Assembly: GCA_018262455.1 (NCBI GenBank)
Contig: JAGSPR010000231.1
Location: 1 to 10,426 of the forward strand
DNA length: 10,426 bases
DNA from: Deltaproteobacteria bacterium
GTDB lineage: Bacteria; Myxococcota; Polyangia; Haliangiales; Haliangiaceae
Direction of reading: 5' to 3'
The notes under the pieces were generated by a model that searched no databases, was not told the DNA's origin, and saw nothing but the letters and a program-made list of their open reading frames with translations. Below, piece by piece: positions 1 to 7,401 of the stretch (position 1 is the stretch's first letter; each line of letters starts with the position of its first letter). A program made the position numbers and the translations under genes.

Positions 1-4
1 GAGC

Positions 5-1093
5 TTGAAGATCCACCACAGCGTGTCGCGTGTGACGGTGATCGTGTGGCTGCTCGGCGCGTGCAGCAGCCCGACGGGCGGCGACCCGGCCGATCTTCCC
101 GACGCGGGGAACGTCGATCCGGGCGACGCGTCGCCGACGACGGATGCGACGACGGCCGCGGCGGCACTCGTCCCGGCCCTCGATGTCTCGGTGTGGACGC
201 GAACCCTCACCGATCCAGACGTCGACTGCATGTGGGCGCTCGGCTACCGCCACGTCATCGCGGGCACCCAGAACCTCGAGGTCACCCGGCAGCAGATCGA
301 GATCGCGACCCGTGGCGGCCTGACGATCGATCTCTACGTCTTCCTGTCGTGGGGACGCAGCATCGCCGCGCAGGTCGGAGAGGCGGTCGCGCTCAAACAG
401 GAGTTCCCGCAGATCGGTCGGATCTGGCTCGACATCGAGGAAGAGCCCGCGGGGCGAAGCCCGGCCACGCTGCGCGGCCTGATCGACCAGAGCATCGCCG
501 CGCTGGGTGACGCGCCGGGCGGGTTCTACACCGGCAAGGGCTGGTGGCAGAGCTATCTCGAGGACACCCTGGCCTACGCCGATCAGCCGCTGTGGTACGC
601 GCGCTACGACGAGAACGCGAGCCTGGCCGCGTGGGACGATCCGGCCTCCAAGGAGCGGTTCGGGGGCTGGCAAGCGCCGGTCGGCAAGCAGTACGGCGAC
701 TACCACAAGCACACCTGCGACCTCGCGGTCGATCGCAACCTCATGTGGGTGTCCGCGGTTCCCAGCGTCGTGGTGGATCGCTCGGTTCCCGCCGACGATG
801 GCACGCCTCCGGTTGCACCCACGGGCCTCCGCCCCGACGGTGGGCTGGTCGTCACGACCACGTACGTCCGTCCGACCGCGCCGGCGATCCGCGAGGCCAC
901 CTCGTACGAGCTCGAGCTGCAATCCTGGGATGGCAGCGCGTTCGTGCCGTACTGGACCACGACCCGGACGGTCTCCGATCTGTTGCTGTACCCCACGCTG
1001 AAAGCGCGCGACTACCGGTGGCGGATGCGGGCCTCCAACCCGCACGGGTTCGGCCCGTGGTCGGACTGGGCCGTGTTCAGCTTCCGAGGCTGA
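5..1093 (+). CDS. GH25-like (lysozyme-fold) secreted lipoprotein with C-terminal Fn3-like domain
   Basis: Predicted exported lipoprotein of 362 residues that probably cleaves peptidoglycan or a related glycan. The N-terminus is a short lipoprotein signal peptide: a hydrophobic stretch at residues 10-17 and a lipobox LGAC with the lipidated Cys at 20. A low-complexity Asp/Pro/Thr/Ala linker follows to about 55. Residues 57-248 resemble glycoside hydrolase family 25: ALDVS (Asp60), WLDIEEE (Asp143 and Glu145, the family's DxE catalytic pair), FYTGKGWW (174-181), PLWYARY (195-201), and a closing KQYGDY...DLAVDRN (Asp239/Asp243). Cys75 and Cys238 could form a disulfide. Residues about 268-361 look like a fibronectin-III domain (YRWRMRASN, then PWSDW). 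The TTG start fits the signal peptide exactly, but the frame stays open to the window edge and no ribosome site is visible, so an earlier start cannot be excluded. It ends 12 bp from the convergent ATP-grasp gene. The fold call is fairly sure; the substrate is inferred. Confidence 0.82.
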   Translation: MKIHHSVSRVTVIVWLLGACSSPTGGDPADLPDAGNVDPGDASPTTDATTAAAALVPALDVSVWTRTLTDPDVDCMWALGYRHVIAGTQNLEVTRQQIEIATRGGLTIDLYVFLSWGRSIAAQVGEAVALKQEFPQIGRIWLDIEEEPAGRSPATLRGLIDQSIAALGDAPGGFYTGKGWWQSYLEDTLAYADQPLWYARYDENASLAAWDDPASKERFGGWQAPVGKQYGDYHKHTCDLAVDRNLMWVSAVPSVVVDRSVPADDGTPPVAPTGLRPDGGLVVTTTYVRPTAPAIREATSYELELQSWDGSAFVPYWTTTRTVSDLLLYPTLKARDYRWRMRASNPHGFGPWSDWAVFSFRG

Positions 1094-1105
1094 CCACGCT
1101 CGGCG

Positions 1106-2323
1106 CTACTCGGCGTACAGCGTGATCTGCGTCGCGACGAGGTTCGCGAGCTCGCAGGTGGTCGCCCAGTCGGGATGGCGCAGCAGGAGGTAGCCGTCGG
1201 AGACCAGCGTGTGCTTCCAGTTGCGCCGCGGCGCGCCGATCGGCAACAGCTTCGACTCGACCACGTGCTCGCCGTGCGCGCGCAGGAACTCGCCAAGCCC
1301 GGTGATCCGCGTGATCCGGCCCTGCCCCACCGCACGCTTGAAGATGATCGCGGCGTTGTACTTGCGCCGGGTCGAGGCCTCGAAGGTCCCCCAGCACACC
1401 GCGCGGGCCCACTCGCGGAACAGGTCGATGTCGCACGTGTAGTTCATCTGGTCGACCAGGTGCGCGCCCGCCGGTCGACACCCGATCTCGCCGAACACGA
1501 CCTCGCCGCTCGGCTTGCGGAACCACTCCATGTGCGTGAAGCCATCGCCCATGCCGAGCGCGCCGAGCACCCGGTTACCGAGCGCGATGCCGTCCGCGAG
1601 CGCGGGTTGCGCCAGCTCGCGCACCGTGACGATCACCGGGCTGACCGACTCCTGCGTCCGCGCGATCAGCGGCTTCGGCAGGTACTGCGCGACGTTCGCA
1701 TAGACCGGCTTGCCGGCGATGCACACGGTGTCGTACGTGAACTCTTCGCCCTCGATGAACTCCTCGAGGCTGGCCTCCTCGACGTGGTGCATCCGGCCGA
1801 GCGCGTCCTCGAGCTCGCGGCCGCTGTCGACGCGGTAGGTATCCGCGCTGCCGGCGCCCGCGATCGGCTTGAGCACCAGCGGGTAGCCGAGCCGGGCCGC
1901 GCCCTCGCGCGCGTCGCTGGCGGTCCGCACGCGCACCGAGCGCGGCACGCGCAGGCCGGCGGCGGCGACCCGGTCCTTCATCAGCTGCTTGTCGCGAAAC
2001 CCGCGCACGGCATCGACCGACATCCCGGGCACGCCGAAGCGCTCGCGCAGCCTCGCCGCGGTGAGCACCATGACCTCCCAGTTCGAGAGCACGCGATCGA
2101 CCTGTCGCCCGCGCATCCAGCCATGGACCCGCGCGACCACGTCATCGTCGTCGAGCAGGCGCGGGACCTGGAGGTAGTCGTGGAGGTGCTGCCTGAGCGA
2201 GGCCGGGAGCGCGCGGGCCGGCTGATCGCCGACCCCGTAGACCGTCGCGCCGACCTCGGCCAGGCCGCGCGTGTACTGCTGCATCTCCGGTGGATAGCTC
2301 GGCGCGAGAAACACGACCTTCAT
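1106..2323 (-). CDS. ATP-grasp ligase (CarB/amino-acid-ligase type), paralogue A
   Basis: Cytosolic 405-residue ATP-grasp enzyme. The family joins a carboxylate, activated as acyl phosphate by ATP, to an amine or thiol; the substrate here is unknown. Residues 1-105 form a Rossmann-like pre-ATP domain (MKVVFLAPSYPP). The ATP-grasp core shows FRDKQLMKD (109-117), the nucleotide-binding Lys in LKPIAGAGS (Lys152), the hinge EEFIEGEEF (187-195), THMEWF (Glu266, metal ligand) and GEIGCRPAGAH (Glu279, Arg283). The usual Asn of the E-x-N-x-R metal motif is Gly281. A C-terminal 85 residues follow the core. The ATG start has a GGAG ribosome site (2335-2332) eight bases upstream. It is 34 bp from a divergent paralogue with collinear motifs, and convergent with the lipoprotein gene. 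It could be an amino-acid or dipeptide ligase. I see no precursor peptide to suggest RiPP maturation. The family is sure, the reaction is not. Confidence 0.93.
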   Translation of the reverse strand: MKVVFLAPSYPPEMQQYTRGLAEVGATVYGVGDQPARALPASLRQHLHDYLQVPRLLDDDDVVARVHGWMRGRQVDRVLSNWEVMVLTAARLRERFGVPGMSVDAVRGFRDKQLMKDRVAAAGLRVPRSVRVRTASDAREGAARLGYPLVLKPIAGAGSADTYRVDSGRELEDALGRMHHVEEASLEEFIEGEEFTYDTVCIAGKPVYANVAQYLPKPLIARTQESVSPVIVTVRELAQPALADGIALGNRVLGALGMGDGFTHMEWFRKPSGEVVFGEIGCRPAGAHLVDQMNYTCDIDLFREWARAVCWGTFEASTRRKYNAAIIFKRAVGQGRITRITGLGEFLRAHGEHVVESKLLPIGAPRRNWKHTLVSDGYLLLRHPDWATTCELANLVATQITLYAE

Positions 2324-2357
2324 CGGAGGAGCTCCACGGTCATGTTACAAGAGACCC
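2324..2357. promoter_or_regulatory. 34-bp divergent intergenic region between the ATP-grasp genes
   Basis: This is the whole non-coding space between the divergent ATG codons at 2323 (-) and 2358 (+). It contains the perfect 8-bp palindrome GGAGCTCC at 2328-2335; its left part on the minus strand supplies the GGAG ribosome site of paralogue A. An AT-richer patch (TGTTACAA, 2343-2350) stands out in this GC-rich DNA. The space is too short for two separate full promoters, so at least one promoter must lie in the opposite gene's first codons or overlap the other. No operator could be named. Confidence 0.5.
2332..2335 (-). promoter_or_regulatory. Ribosome binding site of ATP-grasp paralogue A
   Basis: Minus-strand GGAG lies 8 nt before the ATG at 2323. 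It supports this start for the 405-residue protein. Confidence 0.65.
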
Positions 2358-3572
2358 ATGCGGAACGTGATCTTCGCTGCCCCGTTTCCGCTCGAGACCA
2401 CGATGCGCTTCGCGCGCGCCGCGGCGAGTCTGACCGACGTTCGCCTGCTCGGCATCGCGCAGAGCGCGCCGACCGGCAAGGACCGCAAGCTGTTCGCCGA
2501 CGTCGTCGAGGTCGAGGATGGGCTCGACACCGCCCAGCTCTGCGAGGCCGCCACGATCCTCGAAGGCCGGCACGGCGACATCCACCGCATCCTCGGGATC
2601 CTCGAGCCGCTCCAGGTCCAGCTCGGCCTGGTCCGGCGCGCGCTCGGCATCGCCGGCACGAGCCCCGAGACCGCCGACCTGTTCCGCGACAAGGCGCGGA
2701 TGAAGGACGAGCTCCGGCGCCACGGCCTGCCGTGCGCCCGCCACCGCCTGATCCGGTCGTGGGCCGATGCCGAGGGCTTCGTCGCCGAGGTCGGGCTGCC
2801 GATCGTGCTCAAGCCGCCCGCCGGCATGGGCTGCAAGGCGACCTGGCGGATCAACTCGCTCGACGAGCTGCGCGCCGCCCTGCGCTCGCTCCACGCCGCG
2901 CCCGACCACCCGGCCCTCGCGGAAGAGTTCCTGCGCGGCCGCGAGTTCAGCTTCGAGACCATCACGATCGGCGGCGACATCCACTTCCAGTCCTGCACGC
3001 GTTACTACCCGAGCCCGCTCGAGGTCACCGAGTCGCCGTGGATCCAGTGGGTGGTCGTGCTCCCGCGTGACATCGACGGTCCCGACTTCGCCGATGCGCG
3101 CACGCTCGGCGTCCTCGCGGTCAAGGCGCTCGGGCTCGAGACCGGCATGACCCACATGGAATGGTTCCGCCGCGATGATGGCTCGCTCGCGATCGGCGAG
3201 ATCGCCGCCCGTCCGCCCGGTGCGCACATCGTGCTCGCCAACAGCTACGCGCACGACGTCGACATGTACAAGGCGTGGGCGCGCGCCACCGTGGATGACG
3301 CGTTCGATGGCCCGTTCGAGCGCAAGTACGCCGTCGGCGTCGCGTTCCTCCGCGGCGTCGGCCACGGCCGCGTCGTCCGGGTCTCCGGGGTCGAGCAGGC
3401 GAACGAGCGCCTCGGCCACCTGGTCGTCGAGTCCCGGCTCCCGGTGCGCGGCGCGTTCCGGTCCGATAGCTACGAGGGCGACGGCTACGTCATCGTCCGC
3501 GATCCCGACACCGAGGTCGTCAAGGCCGCGATGAAGGACGTGATCGAGACGATCCAGATCGAGTACGGCTGA
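2358..3572 (+). CDS. ATP-grasp ligase (CarB/amino-acid-ligase type), paralogue B
   Basis: Cytosolic 404-residue ATP-grasp enzyme, homologous end to end with the divergent neighbour and almost equal in length. Motifs sit at matching positions: FRDKARMKD (109-117), LKPPAGMGCK with Lys152, EEFLRGREF (189-197), THMEWFRR (Glu268) and GEIAARPPGAH (Glu281, Arg285). As in paralogue A, the Asn of the metal-binding E-x-N-x-R motif is replaced, here by Ala283. The N-terminal domains diverge far more than the cores (MRNVIFAAPFP against MKVVFLAPSYPP, then little obvious match), as expected if the two enzymes bind different substrates. The ATG is preceded only by a weak purine stretch (AAGAGA, 2349-2354). 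The stop lies 5 nt before the GTG of the large kinase, so the two are probably co-transcribed and translationally coupled. Substrate unknown; amide-bond formation is inferred from the family. Confidence 0.93.
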   Translation: MRNVIFAAPFPLETTMRFARAAASLTDVRLLGIAQSAPTGKDRKLFADVVEVEDGLDTAQLCEAATILEGRHGDIHRILGILEPLQVQLGLVRRALGIAGTSPETADLFRDKARMKDELRRHGLPCARHRLIRSWADAEGFVAEVGLPIVLKPPAGMGCKATWRINSLDELRAALRSLHAAPDHPALAEEFLRGREFSFETITIGGDIHFQSCTRYYPSPLEVTESPWIQWVVVLPRDIDGPDFADARTLGVLAVKALGLETGMTHMEWFRRDDGSLAIGEIAARPPGAHIVLANSYAHDVDMYKAWARATVDDAFDGPFERKYAVGVAFLRGVGHGRVVRVSGVEQANERLGHLVVESRLPVRGAFRSDSYEGDGYVIVRDPDTEVVKAAMKDVIETIQIEYG

Positions 3573-3577
3573 TCGCG

Positions 3578-6500
3578 GTGGACGAGTCGAGGTTCGAGAT
3601 CCGCCGCACCCTCGGCGAAGGCGGGATGGGCGTCGTCTACGAGGCGCGCGACTCGGCCCGCGACATGGTCGTCGCGCTCAAGACGTTGCGCACGCACGAC
3701 GCCAACCTCATCTATCACTTCAAGAACGAATTTCGCTCGCTCGCGGACCTGGCCCACGCCAACCTGTGCTCGCTCTACGAGCTGTTCGAGTCCAACGGAC
3801 AGTGGTTCTTCACGATGGAGCTCGTCGAGGGCTGCGACTTCTTGCAGTGGGTCCGGCCACGCGACGCGTCGACCGGAAACCAGATCGCGCCCACGCTAGA
3901 GGTCCAGCCCACGCCGAAAGGCGAGTCCGGCACGATCGTCGAGTGGGGAACCCCGACGCAACCCGGCCCCAGCCGGGGGCTCCCCGCTGCGCCCGCAGAC
4001 GGCGGCGGACCGTGCGGGTTCGACGAGGTACGGCTGCGAGATGCGCTCGCCCAGCTCGCCGGCGGGCTCGACGCGCTGCACGCGGCCGGCAAGGTCCACC
4101 GCGACATCAAGCCGGGCAACATCCTCGTCACGCGCGACGGCCGCGTCGTGATCATGGATTTCGGCCTCGTCGCTGACGCCGCGCTGCTCGCCGAGCTCGC
4201 CGCGATGCGCTCGATCGCCGGCACCCCGGTGTTCATGGCGCCCGAGCAGGGCGTGCCCGGCGCCTCGGTCGGCACCTCGGCGGACTGGTACGCGGTCGGC
4301 GTCATGCTGTACCAGGTGCTGACGAACAAGCTGCCGTTCGCGGGCGCGACGCTCCAGGAGCTCACGGAGGCCAAGCGCACGCAGCCGCCCGCCCCGACGG
4401 CGAGCGGCGTGCCCGACGATCTCGCCGAGCTCTGCGAGCTGCTGCTGGCTTTCGATCCCGCCGCGCGCCCGACGGGCCAGGAGATCCTGCGCCGGCTCGG
4501 CAGCAAGCGAGCGGCCACGAACCGTCACACCGCGGGTACCGGAGACGTGTTCGTCGGGCGGCGGGCCGAGCTCGGCGTGCTGCACGGCGCGCTCGCCGAC
4601 TCGCGGCGCGGTGCGATCACGGTGTTCGTCGAGGGCCCGTCGGGGCTCGGCAAGACCGCGCTCGTGCGCCGGTTCCTCGACGAGATCCAGGGCAGCGGGA
4701 CGATGATCCTCAAGGGCCGCTGCTACGCGGAGGAGACGGTGCCGTACAAGGCGTTCGACGGCATCGTCGATTCGCTGTCGCGCGACCTCGTCACGATGGA
4801 TCCGGATCGCGCCGCCGAGCTCGTCCCGCCGAGCGCGGTGCTGGCCGCGCGGCTGTTCCCCGTGCTGCGGCGCGTGCCGTGGTTCGCGGCGGCCGTGACG
4901 CCGGCGATGTCCGGCCCCGAGGGCAGCGGCCTCGAGCTGCGGGCCCGGGCGTTCGCCGCGCTGATCGACGTGTTCGGGCGCGTGGCGCACCGCCAGCCGC
5001 TGATCCTGTTCGTCGACGATCTGCAGTGGGCCGATGCCGACAGCCTGCTCCTGCTGCGCGAGCTGCTGCATCCTTCGAACGCGCCGCCGCTGGCGTTCGT
5101 GGCCTCGATCCGGACGAACGAGGCACGCGCCGACCTCGAAGCGGAGCTCGCGCGGTTCGCTCGCGAGCCGCGCTGGATCCGGCTCGGGCCGCTGGCCACG
5201 CAAGATGCGGCGCTGCTCGTCGATCAGCTGCTGCCTCGGCACGCCGCGACCGCCGAGCGACGGCTCGAGATCACGCGCGAGGCCGCCGGGCACCCGCTGT
5301 TCCTCGCCGAGCTCGCGCACCACCTCTCGACGCACAGCGGCGAAGGGCTCGCGATGCGGCTCGACGAGGCGCTGTGGGAGCGCGCGATGGCGCTCGAGCC
5401 CGATTCGCGCCACCTGCTCCAGATCATCGCGGTCGCGGGCACGCCGATCGACGAGCAGACCGTCGCCGACGCGAGCGGCTTGTCACCGACGCGCTGTGCG
5501 CCGTTGGTCGCGGCCCTGCGCGTCGCGCGGTTCGTCAAGACCTCGGTGACCTCGGCAGGCGACAGCGAGATCGAGCCCTATCACGATCGCGTCCGCGAAT
5601 CGGTCGTCACGCGGATGGAGCGGATGACGTTCGTCGCGATGTCGGGCCGGCTCGCGCACGCGATGCTGAGGGCCGGGATGGGCGAGACCTCGCCCGAGCT
5701 CGTCGTCCGTCACCTGTTCGCCGCCGGTGACGCCGGGCGCGGTCGAGATCTGGCCGAGCGCGCCGCCGAGCGCGCCCTGGGGACGCTCGCCTTCGATCGC
5801 GCGGCCGAGTTCTTGCGCGCCGCGCTCGGCGCTGGACCGCGCGACGCCGCACATGCGCGCTCGCTGCACCGCTCGCTCGCCGAGGCGCTCGCCAGCGGAG
5901 GCCGCGGTGCCGAGGCGGCCGACGAGTACCTGGCCGCTGGCGGCGAGATCGCCGACGAGATCCAGCTCGATTGCCGGCGCCACGCGTCGGATCAGCTGCT
6001 CGCGTCGGGTCACGTCGATCGTGGCCTGACCGAGCTCGCCGCGGTCCTGGCGCAGCTCGGCGAGCGCGTTCCCGAGAGCCCCAAGGAGTCGCTCGCGTCG
6101 CTGGAGGCAGGGCGCGCCGCGATCGATGCGACCGCGATCGTCCTCCACGAGCGCGCGACCGCCGACATCCCGGCGGGGCTGCTCCGCAAGCTCGATGTCT
6201 ACCAGTCCACGTCGCTCGGCCTGCTGCTCGTCGACAACGTGCGCGGGGCAGATTTCCAGGCGCGTGCGGTTCGGCTGGCGATCGGCGCCGGGGATCCGCG
6301 GCGCCTGCTCCGCGCCCTGGTGTTCGAGGCGATCTATCGCGCCCAGGAGAGCGCGACCGGCCGCGCTCACGCGACCAGGTTGCTCGCCACCGCCGGTGAG
6401 ATCGCGCGAGGACGTGGCGATCCGTGGATGGACGCCCACCTGGTGTTCGCCAGCGCCTTCCTGGCGTACTACCGCGGCCAGTTTCGCCGCGCGGTCGAGC

Positions 6501-7297
6501 TGTTCAAGGATGCCGACGGTAGGTTTCGCGTGCTGTCCGATGTCGCCTGGGAGCAGAACACGATCCGGCTCCACCGGCTGCGCGCGACCGATTATCAGGG
6601 CGCCTGGGGCGAGCTGCGCTCGCTGTACGACGAGTACCTGCGCGACGCCCAGCGCCGCGACGATCGCTACGTCGAGGCGAGCATCACCCGCTGGTTCAAT
6701 GTCCTGTGGCTCGCCCACGATCGCCCCGATCTCGCCGGCGCCGATCTCGATCGCAAGGTCTGGACGCCTCCCGAGGAGGGCCGCTATCACCTGCAGCACT
6801 TCCTCGAGCTGCGCGCGCGCGTCGAGCTCGCGCTCTATCGTGGCGACGGTGCCGCCCAGGGTGCGTGGGCGCGTCCCGGGCTCGAGTCCGCCGACCGATC
6901 GCTGCTGCTGCGGATCCAGATCGCGCGCGCGATCGCCGATTGGCTGCTCGGACGGATCGCCGCGTGCGAGGGCGACATCGGCGAGATCGAGCTCCGGGCG
7001 GGCCGCCTTACCGACCAGCAGCTCAACTACGCCTCGATCTGGAGCGGCCTGCTCGCCGCAGCGGCGATCGTGCAGCGCGGCGACCAGGCCGGGGCGATCG
7101 CGCAGCTCGAGGCCACGGCCGCGATGGCCGATGACCAGGACTTCCCGCTGTGCGCCGCGATCGCTCGCCTCCGCGCGGGCCAGCTGCAGCCCACGCCCGC
7201 CGGCGCGGCGCAGATCGCGCGTGCTACCGCGTGGATGAGCGGCCAAGACATTCGCGATCCGATCCGGATGTGCGACGTGTTCGCGCCCGGGTTCTAG
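3578..7297 (+). CDS. PknK-like Ser/Thr kinase fused to STAND/AAA ATPase and helical-repeat region
   Basis: Large cytosolic signalling protein of 1239 residues with no membrane segment. The kinase domain covers residues 6-305 and appears active: GEGGMG (13-18), Lys35, helix-C Glu51, HRDIKPGN (174-181, Asp176), DFG (194-196), APEQ (221-224), Asp236 and Arg297. A Pro/Gly-rich insert at about 93-148 separates the hinge from helix E. An AAA_16/STAND ATPase follows from 324: GRRAEL, Walker A GPSGLGKT (353-360), Walker B LILFVDDLQWAD (475-486), a sensor-like VASIRTNE (508-515), the lid motif GHPLFLAEL (571-579) and YHDRVRES (668-675), typical of the winged-helix part of these ATPases. The remainder, about 715-1239, is Ala/Leu/Arg-rich helical and TPR-like. 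GTG at 3578 is chosen because only nine codons precede the kinase fold. There is no clear ribosome site, so coupling to the ligase stop is likely. In the family, ligand binding to the ATPase/repeat part is thought to control the kinase; the ligand here is unknown. Confidence 0.93.
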   Translation: MDESRFEIRRTLGEGGMGVVYEARDSARDMVVALKTLRTHDANLIYHFKNEFRSLADLAHANLCSLYELFESNGQWFFTMELVEGCDFLQWVRPRDASTGNQIAPTLEVQPTPKGESGTIVEWGTPTQPGPSRGLPAAPADGGGPCGFDEVRLRDALAQLAGGLDALHAAGKVHRDIKPGNILVTRDGRVVIMDFGLVADAALLAELAAMRSIAGTPVFMAPEQGVPGASVGTSADWYAVGVMLYQVLTNKLPFAGATLQELTEAKRTQPPAPTASGVPDDLAELCELLLAFDPAARPTGQEILRRLGSKRAATNRHTAGTGDVFVGRRAELGVLHGALADSRRGAITVFVEGPSGLGKTALVRRFLDEIQGSGTMILKGRCYAEETVPYKAFDGIVDSLSRDLVTMDPDRAAELVPPSAVLAARLFPVLRRVPWFAAAVTPAMSGPEGSGLELRARAFAALIDVFGRVAHRQPLILFVDDLQWADADSLLLLRELLHPSNAPPLAFVASIRTNEARADLEAELARFAREPRWIRLGPLATQDAALLVDQLLPRHAATAERRLEITREAAGHPLFLAELAHHLSTHSGEGLAMRLDEALWERAMALEPDSRHLLQIIAVAGTPIDEQTVADASGLSPTRCAPLVAALRVARFVKTSVTSAGDSEIEPYHDRVRESVVTRMERMTFVAMSGRLAHAMLRAGMGETSPELVVRHLFAAGDAGRGRDLAERAAERALGTLAFDRAAEFLRAALGAGPRDAAHARSLHRSLAEALASGGRGAEAADEYLAAGGEIADEIQLDCRRHASDQLLASGHVDRGLTELAAVLAQLGERVPESPKESLASLEAGRAAIDATAIVLHERATADIPAGLLRKLDVYQSTSLGLLLVDNVRGADFQARAVRLAIGAGDPRRLLRALVFEAIYRAQESATGRAHATRLLATAGEIARGRGDPWMDAHLVFASAFLAYYRGQFRRAVELFKDADGRFRVLSDVAWEQNTIRLHRLRATDYQGAWGELRSLYDEYLRDAQRRDDRYVEASITRWFNVLWLAHDRPDLAGADLDRKVWTPPEEGRYHLQHFLELRARVELALYRGDGAAQGAWARPGLESADRSLLLRIQIARAIADWLLGRIAACEGDIGEIELRAGRLTDQQLNYASIWSGLLAAAAIVQRGDQAGAIAQLEATAAMADDQDFPLCAAIARLRAGQLQPTPAGAAQIARATAWMSGQDIRDPIRMCDVFAPGF

Positions 7298-7313
7298 TTT
7301 CCCCGCTCGCACT

Positions 7314-7329
7314 GCTCCCTGCCGGGAGC
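7314..7329. terminator. Hairpin downstream of the large kinase gene
   Basis: Perfect inverted repeat GCTCCC-TGCC-GGGAGC (6-bp stem, 4-nt loop) starting 17 bases after the stop codon at 7297. No T-run follows on either strand, so it is not a textbook intrinsic terminator. It may slow transcription or protect the 3' end. Confidence 0.4.
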
Positions 7330-7346
7330 GACGCGCCATCGCGAAG

Positions 7347-7361
7347 GCCTGGGGGCCAGGC
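7347..7361. terminator. Second hairpin in the convergent gap
   Basis: Perfect inverted repeat GCCTGG-GGG-CCAGGC (6-bp stem, 3-nt loop) near the middle of the 104-bp gap between the convergent kinase and sigma genes. The stem works on both strands and could serve either transcript. It lacks a T-run, and short GC stems arise often by chance at this base composition. Confidence 0.35.
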
Positions 7362-7401
7362 GGTGCGACGCGACACCTGTGGGCTGAGCTCGTCCGCCGC
7401 G

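Noticed and set aside
2324..2357. Graspetide-type RiPP locus with a precursor peptide beside the ATP-grasp genes
   Set aside because: There is no room for a precursor gene between or beside the ligases, and the ~400-residue CarB/amino-acid-ligase-type architecture does not look like the shorter graspetide ligases.
1175..3070. A 631-codon open frame on the + strand
   Set aside because: It lies antisense to ATP-grasp A and in another frame of ATP-grasp B. The product is Arg/Ala/His-rich without motifs, typical of shadow frames in very GC-rich DNA.
3896..5413. A 505-codon open frame on the - strand
   Set aside because: It is antisense to the large kinase, whose kinase and Walker motifs are unambiguous; the product is low-complexity Arg/Glu/Ala/Gly.
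5483..7339. A 618-codon open frame on the - strand
   Set aside because: It is antisense to the ATPase/repeat part of the large kinase and shows no recognisable domain.
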